A stretch of DNA of 64,000 bases, taken from Pirellula sp. SH-Sr6A. GTDB taxonomy: Bacteria > Planctomycetota > Planctomycetia > Pirellulales > Pirellulaceae. The first letter of the stretch is position 1; the number at the start of each line of letters is the position of its first letter. The notes beneath the pieces were generated by a model that searched no databases, had not been told where the DNA came from, and saw only the letters and a list, made by a program, of their open reading frames with translations. Location of the stretch: contig NZ_CP011272.1 in NCBI RefSeq assembly GCF_001610875.1, positions 3,205,988 to 3,269,987 of the forward strand, written 5' to 3'. Below, piece by piece: positions 1 through 9,191 of this stretch. Made by a program: the position numbers and the translations under genes.

Positions 1-1
1 A

Positions 2-325
2 GCAGTACCGCGATCCATTCGACGGGTTCGAAATTGGATTCGCAGTATCGACTTGGGAAGCAACACCTACCCTGCCTCGTCTCTCGCCATGGCCTTATCG
101 CTGCAGCCTGACGCGATCTTTCTCTTATCCGACGGCGAAATCATGGACAACACCGTACTGGAGCTTCGCACCTACAATCGGGTGCGGTCCGAAAGCGGAT
201 ACGCGGTAGCTGTCCCCATCCACACGGTATTGTTGCATAGCGTCGTCGGCTTCCAAACATTGGAAAGGATCGCCGACGAAAACGATGGCACGTTTACGCC
301 CGTCCCCTTTGGAAATCGAGATTGA
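2..325 (+). CDS. C-terminal part of a von Willebrand factor A-like domain protein (5' truncated by window)
   Basis: The reading frame is open from the window edge and ends with TGA at 323-325, so only about 107 C-terminal residues are visible. The string AIFLLSDGEI looks like the strand-and-loop of a vWA domain. It is followed by IHTVLL, and then by a helix carrying L-x-x-IA-x-x-N-x-GTF, the usual end of such domains in BatA/YegL-like proteins. No start, signal peptide or metal-site DxSxS motif can be judged because the N-terminus lies outside. The next gene begins 18 bp downstream on the same strand, so the two may be cotranscribed. Role unknown; vWA domains usually mediate protein contacts. 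Confidence 0.7.
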   Translation, partial: AVPRSIRRVRNWIRSIDLGSNTYPASSLAMALSLQPDAIFLLSDGEIMDNTVLELRTYNRVRSESGYAVAVPIHTVLLHSVVGFQTLERIADENDGTFTPVPFGNRD

Positions 326-343
326 TCGGAACGCGACTGCTTC

Positions 344-1501
344 ATGACCTCTAGCACCATTCGAACCAGGGCCGTTCGTCGAAATCGAGTTCGATTCCCC
401 GCAATCCTTTTTGCATGCACCGCTGCCTGGATCGCGAACTGCGACCTCTCCAATGGGACATCTGCTCAGGAGCCGGCATCGCCGGTCGTCGCGACCTCGG
501 ACCGATTGCGTCCCACGGAAACCGATGAGGCCGTCCAACGGGGCATCGCGTTCTTGATCAGCCAACAAAAGAGCAGCGGCGCGATTGTTGACCGAGGCCA
601 CGACAATGCGATGACCGCCATGGCGATCATGGCCATGGCCGCAGTGGGACATCAACCCGTTGACGACACTCCGGAAGGGCTCTCGATGCGCAAAGCGCTG
701 CAGTACCTTTTGGGAGAAAACCGGCAAGATCGATCGGGATACTTCGGCGCAAGCGATGGTTCACGCATGTATGGACATGGCATCGTCACTTTGATGCTCA
801 CCGAAATGCTGGGAATGGGAATCGACCCGAGCATGAACGAGCAGATCCATGAACGCTGCCAAAAAGCGATCGACGTGATCGTCCGGAGTCAAAAGATTCG
901 AAAGCCCGGTTATGCCAAAGGTGGGTGGCGGTATACGCCTGATGCCGCCGATAGCGACCTTTCTGTCACGGTGTGGCAAGTCATGGCGCTGCGAAGTGCA
1001 AAGAACGATGGGCTCGAAGTCCCCTCCGAAACGATCGACGAAGCCATCGGATACTTGATCCGGTCCTATACATCCCCAGTGGATGCGAGCGGCGTTCCGA
1101 AGATTCGCAAGAATGGTTTTTCTTACGAAGCGCACAATGACAACCCCACGTTCTCCATGACTTCAGCGGGATTGCTCGCGATGCAGGTTTGCGGGGAATA
1201 TGAATCGGAATTGGTGCAGGGGGCGACCGAGTGGTTGCAGGAGCATCCCCCCACTTGGGCAGACCGATTCGTCTTGTATGGCGTTTATTATTACGCGCAA
1301 GGGATGCACCAGCGGGGCGGCAAGGTCGCAGAAGAGGCCGAAGAGGTCGTCCGAACGCTGCTGCTCGACAAACAGCAACCCGACGGAGCTTGGAATTCCT
1401 CCAGCGGGGAGGAGCAAAACGCGGGGAAGGTTTACTGCACGGCTTTAGCGATCCTAAGTCTGTCGGTAAAGTATCACTTCCTCCCGATCTACCAGAGGTA
1501 G
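344..1501 (+). CDS. Exported prenyltransferase/squalene-oxidase-repeat (terpene cyclase fold) protein
   Basis: This 385-residue protein has a basic N-terminus followed by a hydrophobic stretch (about residues 17-32) and a possible signal-peptidase site near TSA-QE, so export is likely. The rest is an alpha-alpha barrel repeat: [40 protein letters not shown] and a final QPDGAW block resemble the QW-type repeats of the squalene cyclase superfamily. The catalytic DxDD motif of squalene-hopene cyclase is not present (DAADSDLS is the nearest), so hopanoid synthesis is not supported. It ends in FLPIYQR, almost the same as the LPIFQR end of the gene at 60318-61400, which makes the two paralogues. 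Such planctomycete proteins have no assigned function that I know of. Confidence 0.8.
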   Translation: MTSSTIRTRAVRRNRVRFPAILFACTAAWIANCDLSNGTSAQEPASPVVATSDRLRPTETDEAVQRGIAFLISQQKSSGAIVDRGHDNAMTAMAIMAMAAVGHQPVDDTPEGLSMRKALQYLLGENRQDRSGYFGASDGSRMYGHGIVTLMLTEMLGMGIDPSMNEQIHERCQKAIDVIVRSQKIRKPGYAKGGWRYTPDAADSDLSVTVWQVMALRSAKNDGLEVPSETIDEAIGYLIRSYTSPVDASGVPKIRKNGFSYEAHNDNPTFSMTSAGLLAMQVCGEYESELVQGATEWLQEHPPTWADRFVLYGVYYYAQGMHQRGGKVAEEAEEVVRTLLLDKQQPDGAWNSSSGEEQNAGKVYCTALAILSLSVKYHFLPIYQR

Positions 1502-1560
1502 AGACGGATTGATTCGATCGAATGGTTTGGCATTCATCCCCGTGAGAGTTTGGTGGTTCC

Positions 1561-3012
1561 ATGCAATGTGTCCGCTCCCTTCCCAATTGGCTTGGCTCGC
1601 CCTGCGATGCGATCGTCCTCGCTATCCCCGAAAACTGGCGAGCTGCCCCGCATCTCACGGAGGCCGATCAAGCGACCAACGGCCTCTTGTCGCGATTGCT
1701 GGAGTCGGGTGAGGTTTCGACCAAGCCTTGGAAGACGACCGTGGTGCAGGCCCCAGCCGGAATTGCCACCAAACAATTGGTTTTGGTCGGAACGGGTGCT
1801 GCCTCGGATTGGAATCCCCTCACGGCAGGCCGCGCCGCTGGCGCCGGTATGAAGCTCTTGGCGAGCAAGTCGCGCGAGGTCGTTCGGTTCGTCGGATTCA
1901 CTGGAAGCGGCGAAGTGGAACGCGCGGCGGTCACTGGTGCGATGATCGGGTGTGTTGGACAAGACCTCTTCCGCAAAGAAAAGTCCCTCTACGAACCAGA
2001 GAGCCTGGAATGGCATGACCTTCAAGAAGAGAACCTGCGCAAAGGATTTGCCATTGGGGAATCGATCAACCTGACTCGAAAGCTGGTTAATCTCCCTCCG
2101 AACTACATGTATCCCGAATCGTTTGCGGAGGCAGCCCAAGGAGTCGCGCAGCAGTATCAATTGTCGATTGAGATCTGGGACAAAGCCAAACTGGAGAACG
2201 AACGATGCGGGTCTCTGTTAGGGGTAGCGCGAGGTTCGGTCAAGGAACCCCGTTTGGTTGTTCTCCAATACCGAGGCGCAGAACCAACCGTTGCACCTAT
2301 CGCCTTGGTCGGTAAAGGGGTCACGTTTGATAGCGGTGGATATTCCATCAAGCCTACTGATGGGATGCTGACCATGAAATGCGACATGGCCGGTGCGGCG
2401 ACCGTCCTGGGAATCATGCAGGCCGCGGCACGGCTCCAAGCCCGATGCAATTTAGTCGCCGTCGTAGGCTTGGTCGAGAACTTGATCTCCGGGGATGCGT
2501 TCAAGCTCGGGGATGTGCTCACCGCACGAAGTGGCAAAACCATTGAGATCCACAACACCGATGCCGAAGGACGTCTCGTGCTCGCCGACTGTTTGGACGT
2601 GGCTGCAGGATACTCCCCTTCCAAGATCGTAGACTTCGCTACTCTGACGGGGGCTTGCTGCGTCGCGCTCGGGAACGACATCTCCGGGCTGATGACCAAT
2701 GCCCCGCAATGGCAATCGGAGATCAAATCGGCGGCAGAGCGTTGCGGCGAGTATGTATGGCCGCTCCCGATGCATAGTTTCTTTTCCGAGCAAATCGCCG
2801 GCAAAGTCGCCGATATTAAAAATGTCGGCGAGGGCCGTTGGGGGGGAGCGATCACCGCCGCGAAGTTCTTGGAGGAGTTCGTACAGCAGATCCCTTGGAC
2901 CCATATCGACATCGCTGGCCCCTCCTTCTTGGACAGCCCCAAAGCTTGGTGCGACGCTGGAGGAAGCGGAACATTGGTTCGTACCTTCGCAGAATTGCTG
3001 AGCAGCTCGTGA
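1561..3012 (+). CDS. pepA: Leucyl aminopeptidase, M17 family (PepA)
   Basis: Cytosolic dizinc aminopeptidase that removes N-terminal residues from peptides; 483 residues is normal for the family. The metal ligands and catalytic residues are all present with the same spacing as E. coli PepA: K252, D257, K264, D275, D334, E336 and R338, within VGKGVTFDSGGYSIK and NTDAEGR. The N-terminal macrodomain-like region is less conserved, as usual. The start at 1561 is the first ATG giving a full-length N-domain. The stop codon overlaps the GTG start of tsaB by 4 bp (GTGA), indicating translational coupling and one operon with tsaB. Identification is secure; the substrate range cannot be read from sequence. 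Confidence 0.95.
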   Translation: MQCVRSLPNWLGSPCDAIVLAIPENWRAAPHLTEADQATNGLLSRLLESGEVSTKPWKTTVVQAPAGIATKQLVLVGTGAASDWNPLTAGRAAGAGMKLLASKSREVVRFVGFTGSGEVERAAVTGAMIGCVGQDLFRKEKSLYEPESLEWHDLQEENLRKGFAIGESINLTRKLVNLPPNYMYPESFAEAAQGVAQQYQLSIEIWDKAKLENERCGSLLGVARGSVKEPRLVVLQYRGAEPTVAPIALVGKGVTFDSGGYSIKPTDGMLTMKCDMAGAATVLGIMQAAARLQARCNLVAVVGLVENLISGDAFKLGDVLTARSGKTIEIHNTDAEGRLVLADCLDVAAGYSPSKIVDFATLTGACCVALGNDISGLMTNAPQWQSEIKSAAERCGEYVWPLPMHSFFSEQIAGKVADIKNVGEGRWGGAITAAKFLEEFVQQIPWTHIDIAGPSFLDSPKAWCDAGGSGTLVRTFAELLSSS

Positions 3013-3755
3013 GCGTCCTCTTAGCGCTGGAGACGAGCGGTAAATCGGGCTCCGTCGCCATCATCGATCGCTCGGGCGACCCAGCATCGGTGCAATCTGC
3101 TGTTCTGCCGGATGATATTGGATCGGGGCAGTCGCTGGCACCTGCCATCCGCCGATTGCTCGATCAAAACGGGCTAGCCACGTCACAGATCGGCTGCATG
3201 GCCTTGCTGACAGGGCCGGGTTCCTTCACCGGTCTGCGAGTGGGAGTCGCGACGGCCAAGGCGATGGCGTACGGACTGGGATGTCCGATTGTCGAGCTGG
3301 ACACGCTCGATGCGATTCATAGGCAATGCGACGAGTTGGATCCAGATCCAAGTCGCTGGACCCATGTGTTGCTAGATGCGTTTCGGGGCCAGTTGTTTTG
3401 GAAAGGGTGGGGACCAGACGGTTCAACTCCCCCCTCCGGGACGCAGGCCATCGATATCGAGGAATTCTTGATGGCGTTGCAGCGAGTGGGAGTTAGCGAG
3501 CAGCATCGCCTCGCTGGTCCAGGTTGCGAACGGCTACGCAGGTTCTTGGCCAATGAAGAGGACATGGACAAGTGGGGAGAGTGGCTCACGGGAGTGCATT
3601 GGCTTGAAGATATCCGATTTTCCCCTCAAGCAGCGACGGTAGCCAAGATGGGTTGGGAGAAATGGGTGCGAGGTGAGTTCACCGAGTTGTTCGCATTGCT
3701 GCCGCACTATTACCGGGGAAGCGCGGCGGAAGAGAAAAAGAAGAAGCTGTCGTGA
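3009..3755 (+). CDS. tsaB: tRNA threonylcarbamoyladenosine biosynthesis protein TsaB
   Basis: TsaB is the non-catalytic ASKHA-fold partner that, with TsaD and TsaE, places threonylcarbamoyl on A37 of ANN-decoding tRNAs. The protein starts LLALETSGKSGSVAI, the usual first strand, and carries LLTGPGSFTGLRVGVATAKAMAYG, the family signature, near residues 60-85. I chose GTG at 3009 because it places the first strand right at the N-terminus and overlaps the pepA stop by 4 bp; longer starts would run into pepA. The length of 248 residues is typical. tsaD and tsaE are not in the window. Confidence 0.93.
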   Translation: MSVLLALETSGKSGSVAIIDRSGDPASVQSAVLPDDIGSGQSLAPAIRRLLDQNGLATSQIGCMALLTGPGSFTGLRVGVATAKAMAYGLGCPIVELDTLDAIHRQCDELDPDPSRWTHVLLDAFRGQLFWKGWGPDGSTPPSGTQAIDIEEFLMALQRVGVSEQHRLAGPGCERLRRFLANEEDMDKWGEWLTGVHWLEDIRFSPQAATVAKMGWEKWVRGEFTELFALLPHYYRGSAAEEKKKKLS

Positions 3756-3810
3756 AATTGCCGCGAGGGTATAGTATGGACTCCGGCACCGAAAACACTT
3801 GAGAAAGCTC

Positions 3811-4959
3811 ATGGAAATCCAACGCAATCCCACACGTTCCGTAAAAATTGGCTCGATCTACGTCGGTGCGGAGCATCCCATTGCGGTGCAGAGTATGACC
3901 GCGACCCACACCACCGATATCGACGCCACGGTAGCCTTGGTAAACGACCTTTACCGCGCCGGCGCCCACGTGGTCCGCATCGCGGTCGACTCGGACAAGG
4001 ACGCTGCGGCATTGGCCGAAATTCGCAAACAGACGGAAGCCAACTTGTCCGTCGACTTGCAAGAGAATTATCGGTTGGTCGAGAAGGTAGCACCGCACGT
4101 CGACAAGGTTCGGTACAACCCAGGGCACTTGTACCATCACGAACGGACTCGGCCGTGGCAGGACAAAGTGAAGTATCTTGCCGAGGTCGCAGCAGCGAAC
4201 GACTGCGCCCTGCGAGTTGGAGTGAATTGCGGGAGCGTCGACCCAGCTCAAAAGAAGAAGTTCGACGAATCGGATTCCATCGGTCCGATGCTCGCGTCGG
4301 CGTTTGAGCATTGTGAGCTCCTTGATTCCATTGGGTTCACGCGATATGTCGTATCGTTGAAGGATAGCGATCCGACGAAAGTGGTGGAGGTGAATCGTCG
4401 ATTCGCGGAAGCGCGTCCTGACATTCCGTTGCACCTGGGGGTTACGGAAGCGGGCCTTCCACCGGATGGGATTATCAAGACCCGGATTGCGTTTGAGCAG
4501 CTTTTAGGTCGGGGCATAGGAGACACGTTGCGAGTCAGTCTGACGGTCCCCAATTCCAAGAAGTCGATGGAGATTGAAGCGGGGATGCAGATCATCGACG
4601 ACATCCGCAACGGTCGGCTTCGCTCGGTCGTCGCGTTGGATCCGTCGAAGCTCAATATCATCTCATGTCCCAGTTGTTCGCGTGTCGAGAATGAAGCGTT
4701 TGTAGAGTTAGCGCAAGACGTGAAGGCGATGACCGAGTACGCCAAGGACTATGCGATCACGATCGCCGTCATGGGGTGTCGCGTGAATGGCCCAGGAGAG
4801 ACCGACGACGCCGATCTTGGGTTGTGGTGTGGTCCCAACAGGGTAAACCTCAAGAAAGGAGGCGAGGCCTTAGGATCGTTTCCTTACGACGAGATCTTGA
4901 GCAAGTTAAAAGAAGAGCTCGACAAGTTAATCGTGGAAAAAACGTCCTCGCCAATCTGA
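3811..4959 (+). CDS. ispG: 4-hydroxy-3-methylbut-2-en-1-yl diphosphate synthase (IspG/GcpE)
   Basis: IspG reduces methylerythritol cyclodiphosphate to HMBPP in the MEP isoprenoid pathway using a [4Fe-4S] cluster. The TIM-barrel N-half begins [20 protein letters not shown]. The C-terminal cluster-binding domain has Cys286 and Cys289 in ISCPSC, Cys323 in [10 protein letters not shown] and the cluster-ligating Glu330. I chose the ATG at 3811 rather than an upstream TTG at 3799. The length of 382 residues is that of the common bacterial short form, without the extra middle domain of plant enzymes. A gap of 55 bp separates it from tsaB on the same strand. The 3' end runs into an inverted repeat at 4967-5050 that could serve as its terminator. 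Confidence 0.96.
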   Translation: MEIQRNPTRSVKIGSIYVGAEHPIAVQSMTATHTTDIDATVALVNDLYRAGAHVVRIAVDSDKDAAALAEIRKQTEANLSVDLQENYRLVEKVAPHVDKVRYNPGHLYHHERTRPWQDKVKYLAEVAAANDCALRVGVNCGSVDPAQKKKFDESDSIGPMLASAFEHCELLDSIGFTRYVVSLKDSDPTKVVEVNRRFAEARPDIPLHLGVTEAGLPPDGIIKTRIAFEQLLGRGIGDTLRVSLTVPNSKKSMEIEAGMQIIDDIRNGRLRSVVALDPSKLNIISCPSCSRVENEAFVELAQDVKAMTEYAKDYAITIAVMGCRVNGPGETDDADLGLWCGPNRVNLKKGGEALGSFPYDEILSKLKEELDKLIVEKTSSPI

Positions 4960-4966
4960 ATGAAGG

Positions 4967-5050
4967 AACCACGGAACACACGGAAGACACGGAAAAAGGC
5001 GCAGTCAGAGTGAAGCCTCCCCTTCTGTGTTTTCGGTGTATTCCGTGGTG
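4967..5050. repeat. Imperfect inverted repeat of the CCACGGAA(C/T)ACAC type
   Basis: The left arm (4967-4994) is built from CCACGGAA, CACACGGAA and GACACGGAA steps. The right arm (5023-5050) is its reverse complement with about five mismatches in 28 bases, and the spacer is 28 bp. Transcribed, it would form a long stem just 7 bp after the ispG stop. The same string read as protein gives TTEHTEDTE, a spurious peptide I have seen in many environmental genomes, so this is probably a dispersed intergenic element rather than a gene. A terminator role is possible, but there is no clean T-run. Confidence 0.75.
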
Positions 5051-5090
5051 AAATAAATCAACCTAGATGCGTGATCGATCCTAAAAGGAT

Positions 5091-6073
5091 CCAAGGAAAC
5101 GAACGTTCAACATGTCGATCTATTGTCCTAAACAGATCTGGAGCCATTAACGCATCGCGCAAGGTAAAAATGTTTCGGCAAGGGTGCGTTGCAAAAGCTT
5201 GGGGGAGGGGGTGATTCCGGCGTATGGAGTGGCGGAGGCGCGATTCCCGTAAAAGCTTTGGCAAGACGAGCGAGCACTCGCGTTGACGAGCGATCCTGAA
5301 AGGATCCAAGCTTGTAGCCGGGGGTTGAGCGCGAGCGACCACCCCGGTCACGACCACAACCTCTTCTATCCCGATGGGATTACAGAGTCATCTTGCATCC
5401 CGTCGGGATGCATACACCTTGGGACACACACCGGGGGTGTCGCTTGCGCTCAACCCCCGGCTAATGGCTCAAGTCCTTTCATGACAAACGAAACGAACGT
5501 TCGACATGTCGATCTGTTGTCCTCAACAAATCTGCAGCGATTGACGCATCGCGCAAGGTAAGAATGTTTCGGCAAGGGTGCGTTGCAAAAGCTTGGGGGA
5601 GGGGGTGATTCCGGCGTATGGAGTGGCGGAGGCGCGATTCCCGTAAAAGCTTTGGCAAGGCGAGCGATCCTGAAAGGATCCAAGCTTGTAGCCGGGGGTT
5701 GAGCGCGAGCGACACCCCCGGTCACGACCCACACCCTCTTCTATCCCGAAGGGATTACAGAGCCATCTTGCATCCCGTCGGGATGCATACACCTTGGGAA
5801 ACACACCGGGGGTGTCGCTTGCGCTCAACCCCCGGCTAATGGCTCAAGTCCTTTCAGGACAAACGAAACGAACGTTCGACATGTCGATCTGTTGTCCTCA
5901 ACAGATCTGCAGCGATTGACGCATCGCGCAAGGTAAGAACGTTTCGGCAACCGTGCGTTGCGGAAGCATTCCGAGGGAGAGGGGGATTGGTTGATAGAGA
6001 GGTGGTCTAGCGCGCAGAACGGTCGAGTACGAACGTTCGGCGTGTCGATCTGTTGTACTCAACAGATGAAGTC
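5091..6073. repeat. Tandem block of a composite palindromic repeat (two full and two partial copies), gene-free
   Basis: The anchor GAACGTTC occurs at 5101, 5495, 5870 and 6031. The first two units (394 and 375 bp) are near-identical apart from an indel of about 19 bp near 5270-5290; the third and fourth are partial. Each full unit is dense in palindromes. In unit 2, TCGACATGTCGA lies at 5501-5512 and ATCCCGAAGGGAT at 5743-5755. TGCATCCCGTCGGGATGCA lies at 5769-5787. Arms of 33 bp (5690-5722 and 5805-5837, one mismatch) enclose the last two. Short open frames inside have no start signals or domain-like sequence. It resembles a REP/MITE-type element; no transposase is nearby. Confidence 0.85.
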
Positions 6074-7690
6074 TTAAGGCCATTCGGGTTGGCGGAAGGC
6101 TTTTACCAAACGGCCGCCGTTTTGGCTGATCGCGTATCGCAATTCGTCGATCTCCTTGCGATGCTCTTCCATGTCCTGCAAGTCGATCGTCGGCGCCCTC
6201 AACTCTTCACCTGGATTGCTCTTCGTCACTTCAACAAGATGCTCGGTGGCATGCTCGAGCAGTTCCAGCTTCTTCCGAAGTAAAAACGTCTGCATCCGCT
6301 GATAAGGACGCAACTCGTAATGCCGCATCGCATATCCTACCTCGAGCTTGCGCGACCACTCTTCCAAAATCGGGATCCAATGCAACACCCGCTCGTAATC
6401 CTTGCTCGCAACTCCACTCAATAGCTCCACCCGCGCCAATCGCATCTCCTCGAGTACCTCCTCTGGCGCTGGATAGTATGCATAACACCCCACAATACTA
6501 AACGCAAAGAGACCGGCCACGCCCGTCATCCCCACCACCACAGGAGGAACGTCACGATCCAATCCTCCGCGAGCATGACTCTGTACCCGGCTAGGCAACG
6601 ACTCCAAAAATCGGTCCATAGATGGCTTACAAGGTCCTCCTACCACCCAGCCTCCAACGGCCATCGCCGCCAAGATTCCAAGTCCCAGGGCATCAAATAA
6701 CCCAATCGTCTTGCGAAACTCCTCTCGCAATCTCGCTATCCCGATCGGTTCGCCCGAATGGAGCGGGTTGGTGTAGATATCGAACGCATGCGTATGCCCC
6801 GCCGGCTCGACCCCCGGTGGAATCAATGGCCTCTCGATCGCATACGCACATCCCACAACGACTATCATCAGGACACCGAACCAAATGGCGGTCGAACGCC
6901 AGCTATAGTTTTTCCCAATCCAAACCAGCGTCGCGAGATTCATGCCAGTCCCCAGCAGTAGTAAACAGAATGCTGCACCTGGAGAATTACCGTGATCGAA
7001 CATCATCCCCAGCTGACTCATCGTCAACATGGGAGGCGCATAGACTGGAATCGAAACGATCGCCATCATCAAGGGAGCCATGGGATCCAATTGCTCTACC
7101 GAGCTTTGCAGTGCTCCATGCGGCAAAACCGCACCCAACAAAAACAATCCGGAAATGGCAATCAACGCGTAAAGCCCCGACGGACCGAATAGCTCTCTCA
7201 CCATGTGGATCGCACACGCCCCCAGTCGCCCTAACCCCACCGGGAGATCGGACTCATGGAGCTGAGGACTTTTCCAAGTCGTAAAGCGATCCCAAACCGT
7301 TCCCAAAATCGTAACCACCGCGAGCGATCCAAACGCGAATCCGAGAATGACAGATGGCCTCGACAGCGTTAACCCGTAAAGCAATGAAAGAGGGTTGAAA
7401 AGCGGAGCGGACAATGCAAATGCGGTTATCGCTCCCGGACGCAACCCCATCCGCTTCATCTCTCGCAAGATCGGAATCACTCCGATCGAACAAACCGGCA
7501 GGAGCATGCCGATCAACCAAGATTGAGCCAGCGAACGCAATCCGTCCCCGCCAAATAAACGCCTTGTACCCTCCGGCCCGACATAATACCGAAGCAACGC
7601 CGCAACAAAGAGTCCGACAACCAATGTGGTCGATGCCGCCGCGACTCCTTGGATCGCCCGAACGAGCCCACCTAGTATCACGATATCCAT
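6074..7690 (-). CDS. YraQ/ArsP-type permease with a C-terminal soluble domain
   Basis: This 538-residue integral membrane protein starts in a membrane helix (LGGLVRAIQGVAAASTTLVV) and shows about ten hydrophobic segments. The conserved cytosolic loop carries LLPVCSIGVIPI near residues 63-74, the hallmark cysteine-containing motif of the predicted permease family PF03773 (YraQ, ArsP). A second copy-like half follows a central linker. Family members include methylarsenite efflux pumps and putative Cu/Zn exporters, so metal or metalloid export is an inference. The last 120 or so residues are hydrophilic and helical (about 415-538), an extension not needed for the permease fold. It is the distal gene of the minus-strand run from 13.7 kb, 85 bp after the lipoprotein gene. 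Confidence 0.78.
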   Translation of the reverse strand: MDIVILGGLVRAIQGVAAASTTLVVGLFVAALLRYYVGPEGTRRLFGGDGLRSLAQSWLIGMLLPVCSIGVIPILREMKRMGLRPGAITAFALSAPLFNPLSLLYGLTLSRPSVILGFAFGSLAVVTILGTVWDRFTTWKSPQLHESDLPVGLGRLGACAIHMVRELFGPSGLYALIAISGLFLLGAVLPHGALQSSVEQLDPMAPLMMAIVSIPVYAPPMLTMSQLGMMFDHGNSPGAAFCLLLLGTGMNLATLVWIGKNYSWRSTAIWFGVLMIVVVGCAYAIERPLIPPGVEPAGHTHAFDIYTNPLHSGEPIGIARLREEFRKTIGLFDALGLGILAAMAVGGWVVGGPCKPSMDRFLESLPSRVQSHARGGLDRDVPPVVVGMTGVAGLFAFSIVGCYAYYPAPEEVLEEMRLARVELLSGVASKDYERVLHWIPILEEWSRKLEVGYAMRHYELRPYQRMQTFLLRKKLELLEHATEHLVEVTKSNPGEELRAPTIDLQDMEEHRKEIDELRYAISQNGGRLVKAFRQPEWP

Positions 7691-7775
7691 CCCTCAACCC
7701 TCGCCCTATGCTAGTCTCGAAATTTTCCTATCCATTCCATCTGCAATGCACTCCCAGCGCAGCACGCACGAATCG

Positions 7776-8246
7776 CTAATCACTGGCTGGAGACGGCTCA
7801 GGTGCATCCAATTGCTTTTTGATCTTGCGCAACTCTACATCGGACTCTCGAAGGAGCGTCGCCAAGCGGTCAAAGTCGTCTTGGTAGGCAACGATCTCCA
7901 CATCGCTCTTCTCCAAATGTCGTCGAAGCGTTTCGCATGTCCGATAGATCGGTACCCACAACTCCTCCGGCAAATCGGTGTCGCCGGCTATTTCCGGAAC
8001 CCACCCGACAATCTCGACCAATTCACTGCGGGTCTCGGTACCGCGATGCGTCGACTTTAACGCCTCAGTCCGCTGCTCGATCTTCGAAATGGCGTCTTGA
8101 AAGTCCGCGGGCCAATGGGCTGGAATCTCATGTTCCAACTCGTGAAGCGATTCCTTCTCTCCACCACATCCAATCCAGAGCACGAAGAGGCAGGGAAGCC
8201 AGCGCGCTTTCCGCGTGACGAACGTCTCAAAAAGATGGGTGTTCAT
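7776..8246 (-). CDS. Small lipoprotein, function unknown
   Basis: A 156-residue protein with a typical lipobox: hydrophobic LPCLFVLWIGC puts the acylated cysteine at residue 27, followed by GGEKES. The mature part is acidic and probably alpha-helical, with heptad-like Leu/Ile spacing toward the C-terminus (RESDVELRKIKKQLD), compatible with a short coiled coil. Its ATG overlaps the MoxR stop by 4 bp (ATGA), so it is translationally coupled to that gene. I recognise no domain. Context suggests an envelope accessory of the MoxR-transglutaminase cluster, which is inference only. Confidence 0.7.
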   Translation of the reverse strand: MNTHLFETFVTRKARWLPCLFVLWIGCGGEKESLHELEHEIPAHWPADFQDAISKIEQRTEALKSTHRGTETRSELVEIVGWVPEIAGDTDLPEELWVPIYRTCETLRRHLEKSDVEIVAYQDDFDRLATLLRESDVELRKIKKQLDAPEPSPASD

Positions 8247-9184
8247 CGGTAATCGGGAACCTTGGTCTTTGAAAGAATAGAATCGATAATCGAGTCGACC
8301 GGTTGACCGCGTGTAATCAAACGAACGCCCAAAACTGGATGCGCGACCGATTGAATATCATCGGGAACTACGAAATCTCGCCCTTGCAGGACAGCCCATG
8401 CCTTGGCAATTTGCTGCCAGATCAACATGCCACGTGGACTGACTCCGAGCCGAATGGCATCATGCTGCCGGGTCGCTTCAGACAACGTAACGAGATACTC
8501 CTGCAACTCGGTTGTGATGCGGCACTGGTCGACAACCCTTTGCAGATCGCGGAGGGATTGAATTGACAAGGGGCTATCAGGCAATGTGTGGTCGCGGTTC
8601 TTCGATTGATTGAGAATTGCAAGCTGAGCCGCACGATCGGGGTAGCCTATCTCTAGCTTCATCGCGAAACGATCGAGCTGGGCTTCAGGCAACGGATACG
8701 CCCCATGGCTATCGATCGGATTCTGCGTCGCAATCACAAAGAATGATTCGGCGAGAGATCTCGAAACGCCATCGATCGTGACTTGTCTTTCCGCCATCGC
8801 TTCGAATAACGAACTCTGGGTGCGCGGTGTGGTGCGATTGATTTCGTCAGCTAGCAGAATATCGGAGAAGACGGGACCGCTGTGAAACTCAAACTCGCGA
8901 GTCTTCTGATTGAAAAGATTGAATCCCGTCACGTCGCTCGGGAGCAAATCCGGTGTGCACTGGATACGAGCAAACCTCGCTCCGAAACATTCAGCGATCG
9001 CTTTCGCCAGCGTCGTCTTTCCTAAGCCAGGCAAATCATCCAGCAGCAAATGGCCGCCAGCTATCAAACACGCAATCACGAGCTCGATTTTTTCTTCTTT
9101 ACCTAACAAGACATGATTCAATCGTGTCCGCAATCGGGACAATGCGATGCTCATATCCACAACCGTACCTTCAGTGATCGTCAT
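8243..9184 (-). CDS. MoxR-family AAA+ ATPase
   Basis: MoxR AAA+ ATPases act as chaperone-like remodelers, commonly encoded beside DUF58 and transglutaminase or vWA proteins. Walker A is LPGLGKTT (residues 51-58), Walker B is DILLADEINR (108-117) and sensor 1 lies in ATQNP (152-156). The segment PLPEAQLDRF with its arginine follows, as in all MoxR proteins. The length of 313 residues is typical. It starts 7 bp after the transglutaminase stop and its own stop overlaps the lipoprotein start. The order DUF58, transglutaminase, MoxR is the classic cluster, here with MoxR third rather than first. Confidence 0.94.
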   Translation of the reverse strand: MTITEGTVVDMSIALSRLRTRLNHVLLGKEEKIELVIACLIAGGHLLLDDLPGLGKTTLAKAIAECFGARFARIQCTPDLLPSDVTGFNLFNQKTREFEFHSGPVFSDILLADEINRTTPRTQSSLFEAMAERQVTIDGVSRSLAESFFVIATQNPIDSHGAYPLPEAQLDRFAMKLEIGYPDRAAQLAILNQSKNRDHTLPDSPLSIQSLRDLQRVVDQCRITTELQEYLVTLSEATRQHDAIRLGVSPRGMLIWQQIAKAWAVLQGRDFVVPDDIQSVAHPVLGVRLITRGQPVDSIIDSILSKTKVPDYR

Positions 9185-9191
9185 CCCCTCA

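Noticed and set aside
344-1501. Squalene-hopene cyclase
   Set aside because: The barrel repeats are present but the catalytic DxDD motif and the full length of about 650 residues are missing.
5058-5839. Open frames of 70-100 codons in the repeat block
   Set aside because: They follow palindromes, repeat with the DNA units, and have no ribosome site or domain-like sequence.
5091-6073. CRISPR array
   Set aside because: Units are 375-394 bp and near-identical throughout, with no short direct repeats alternating with unique spacers.
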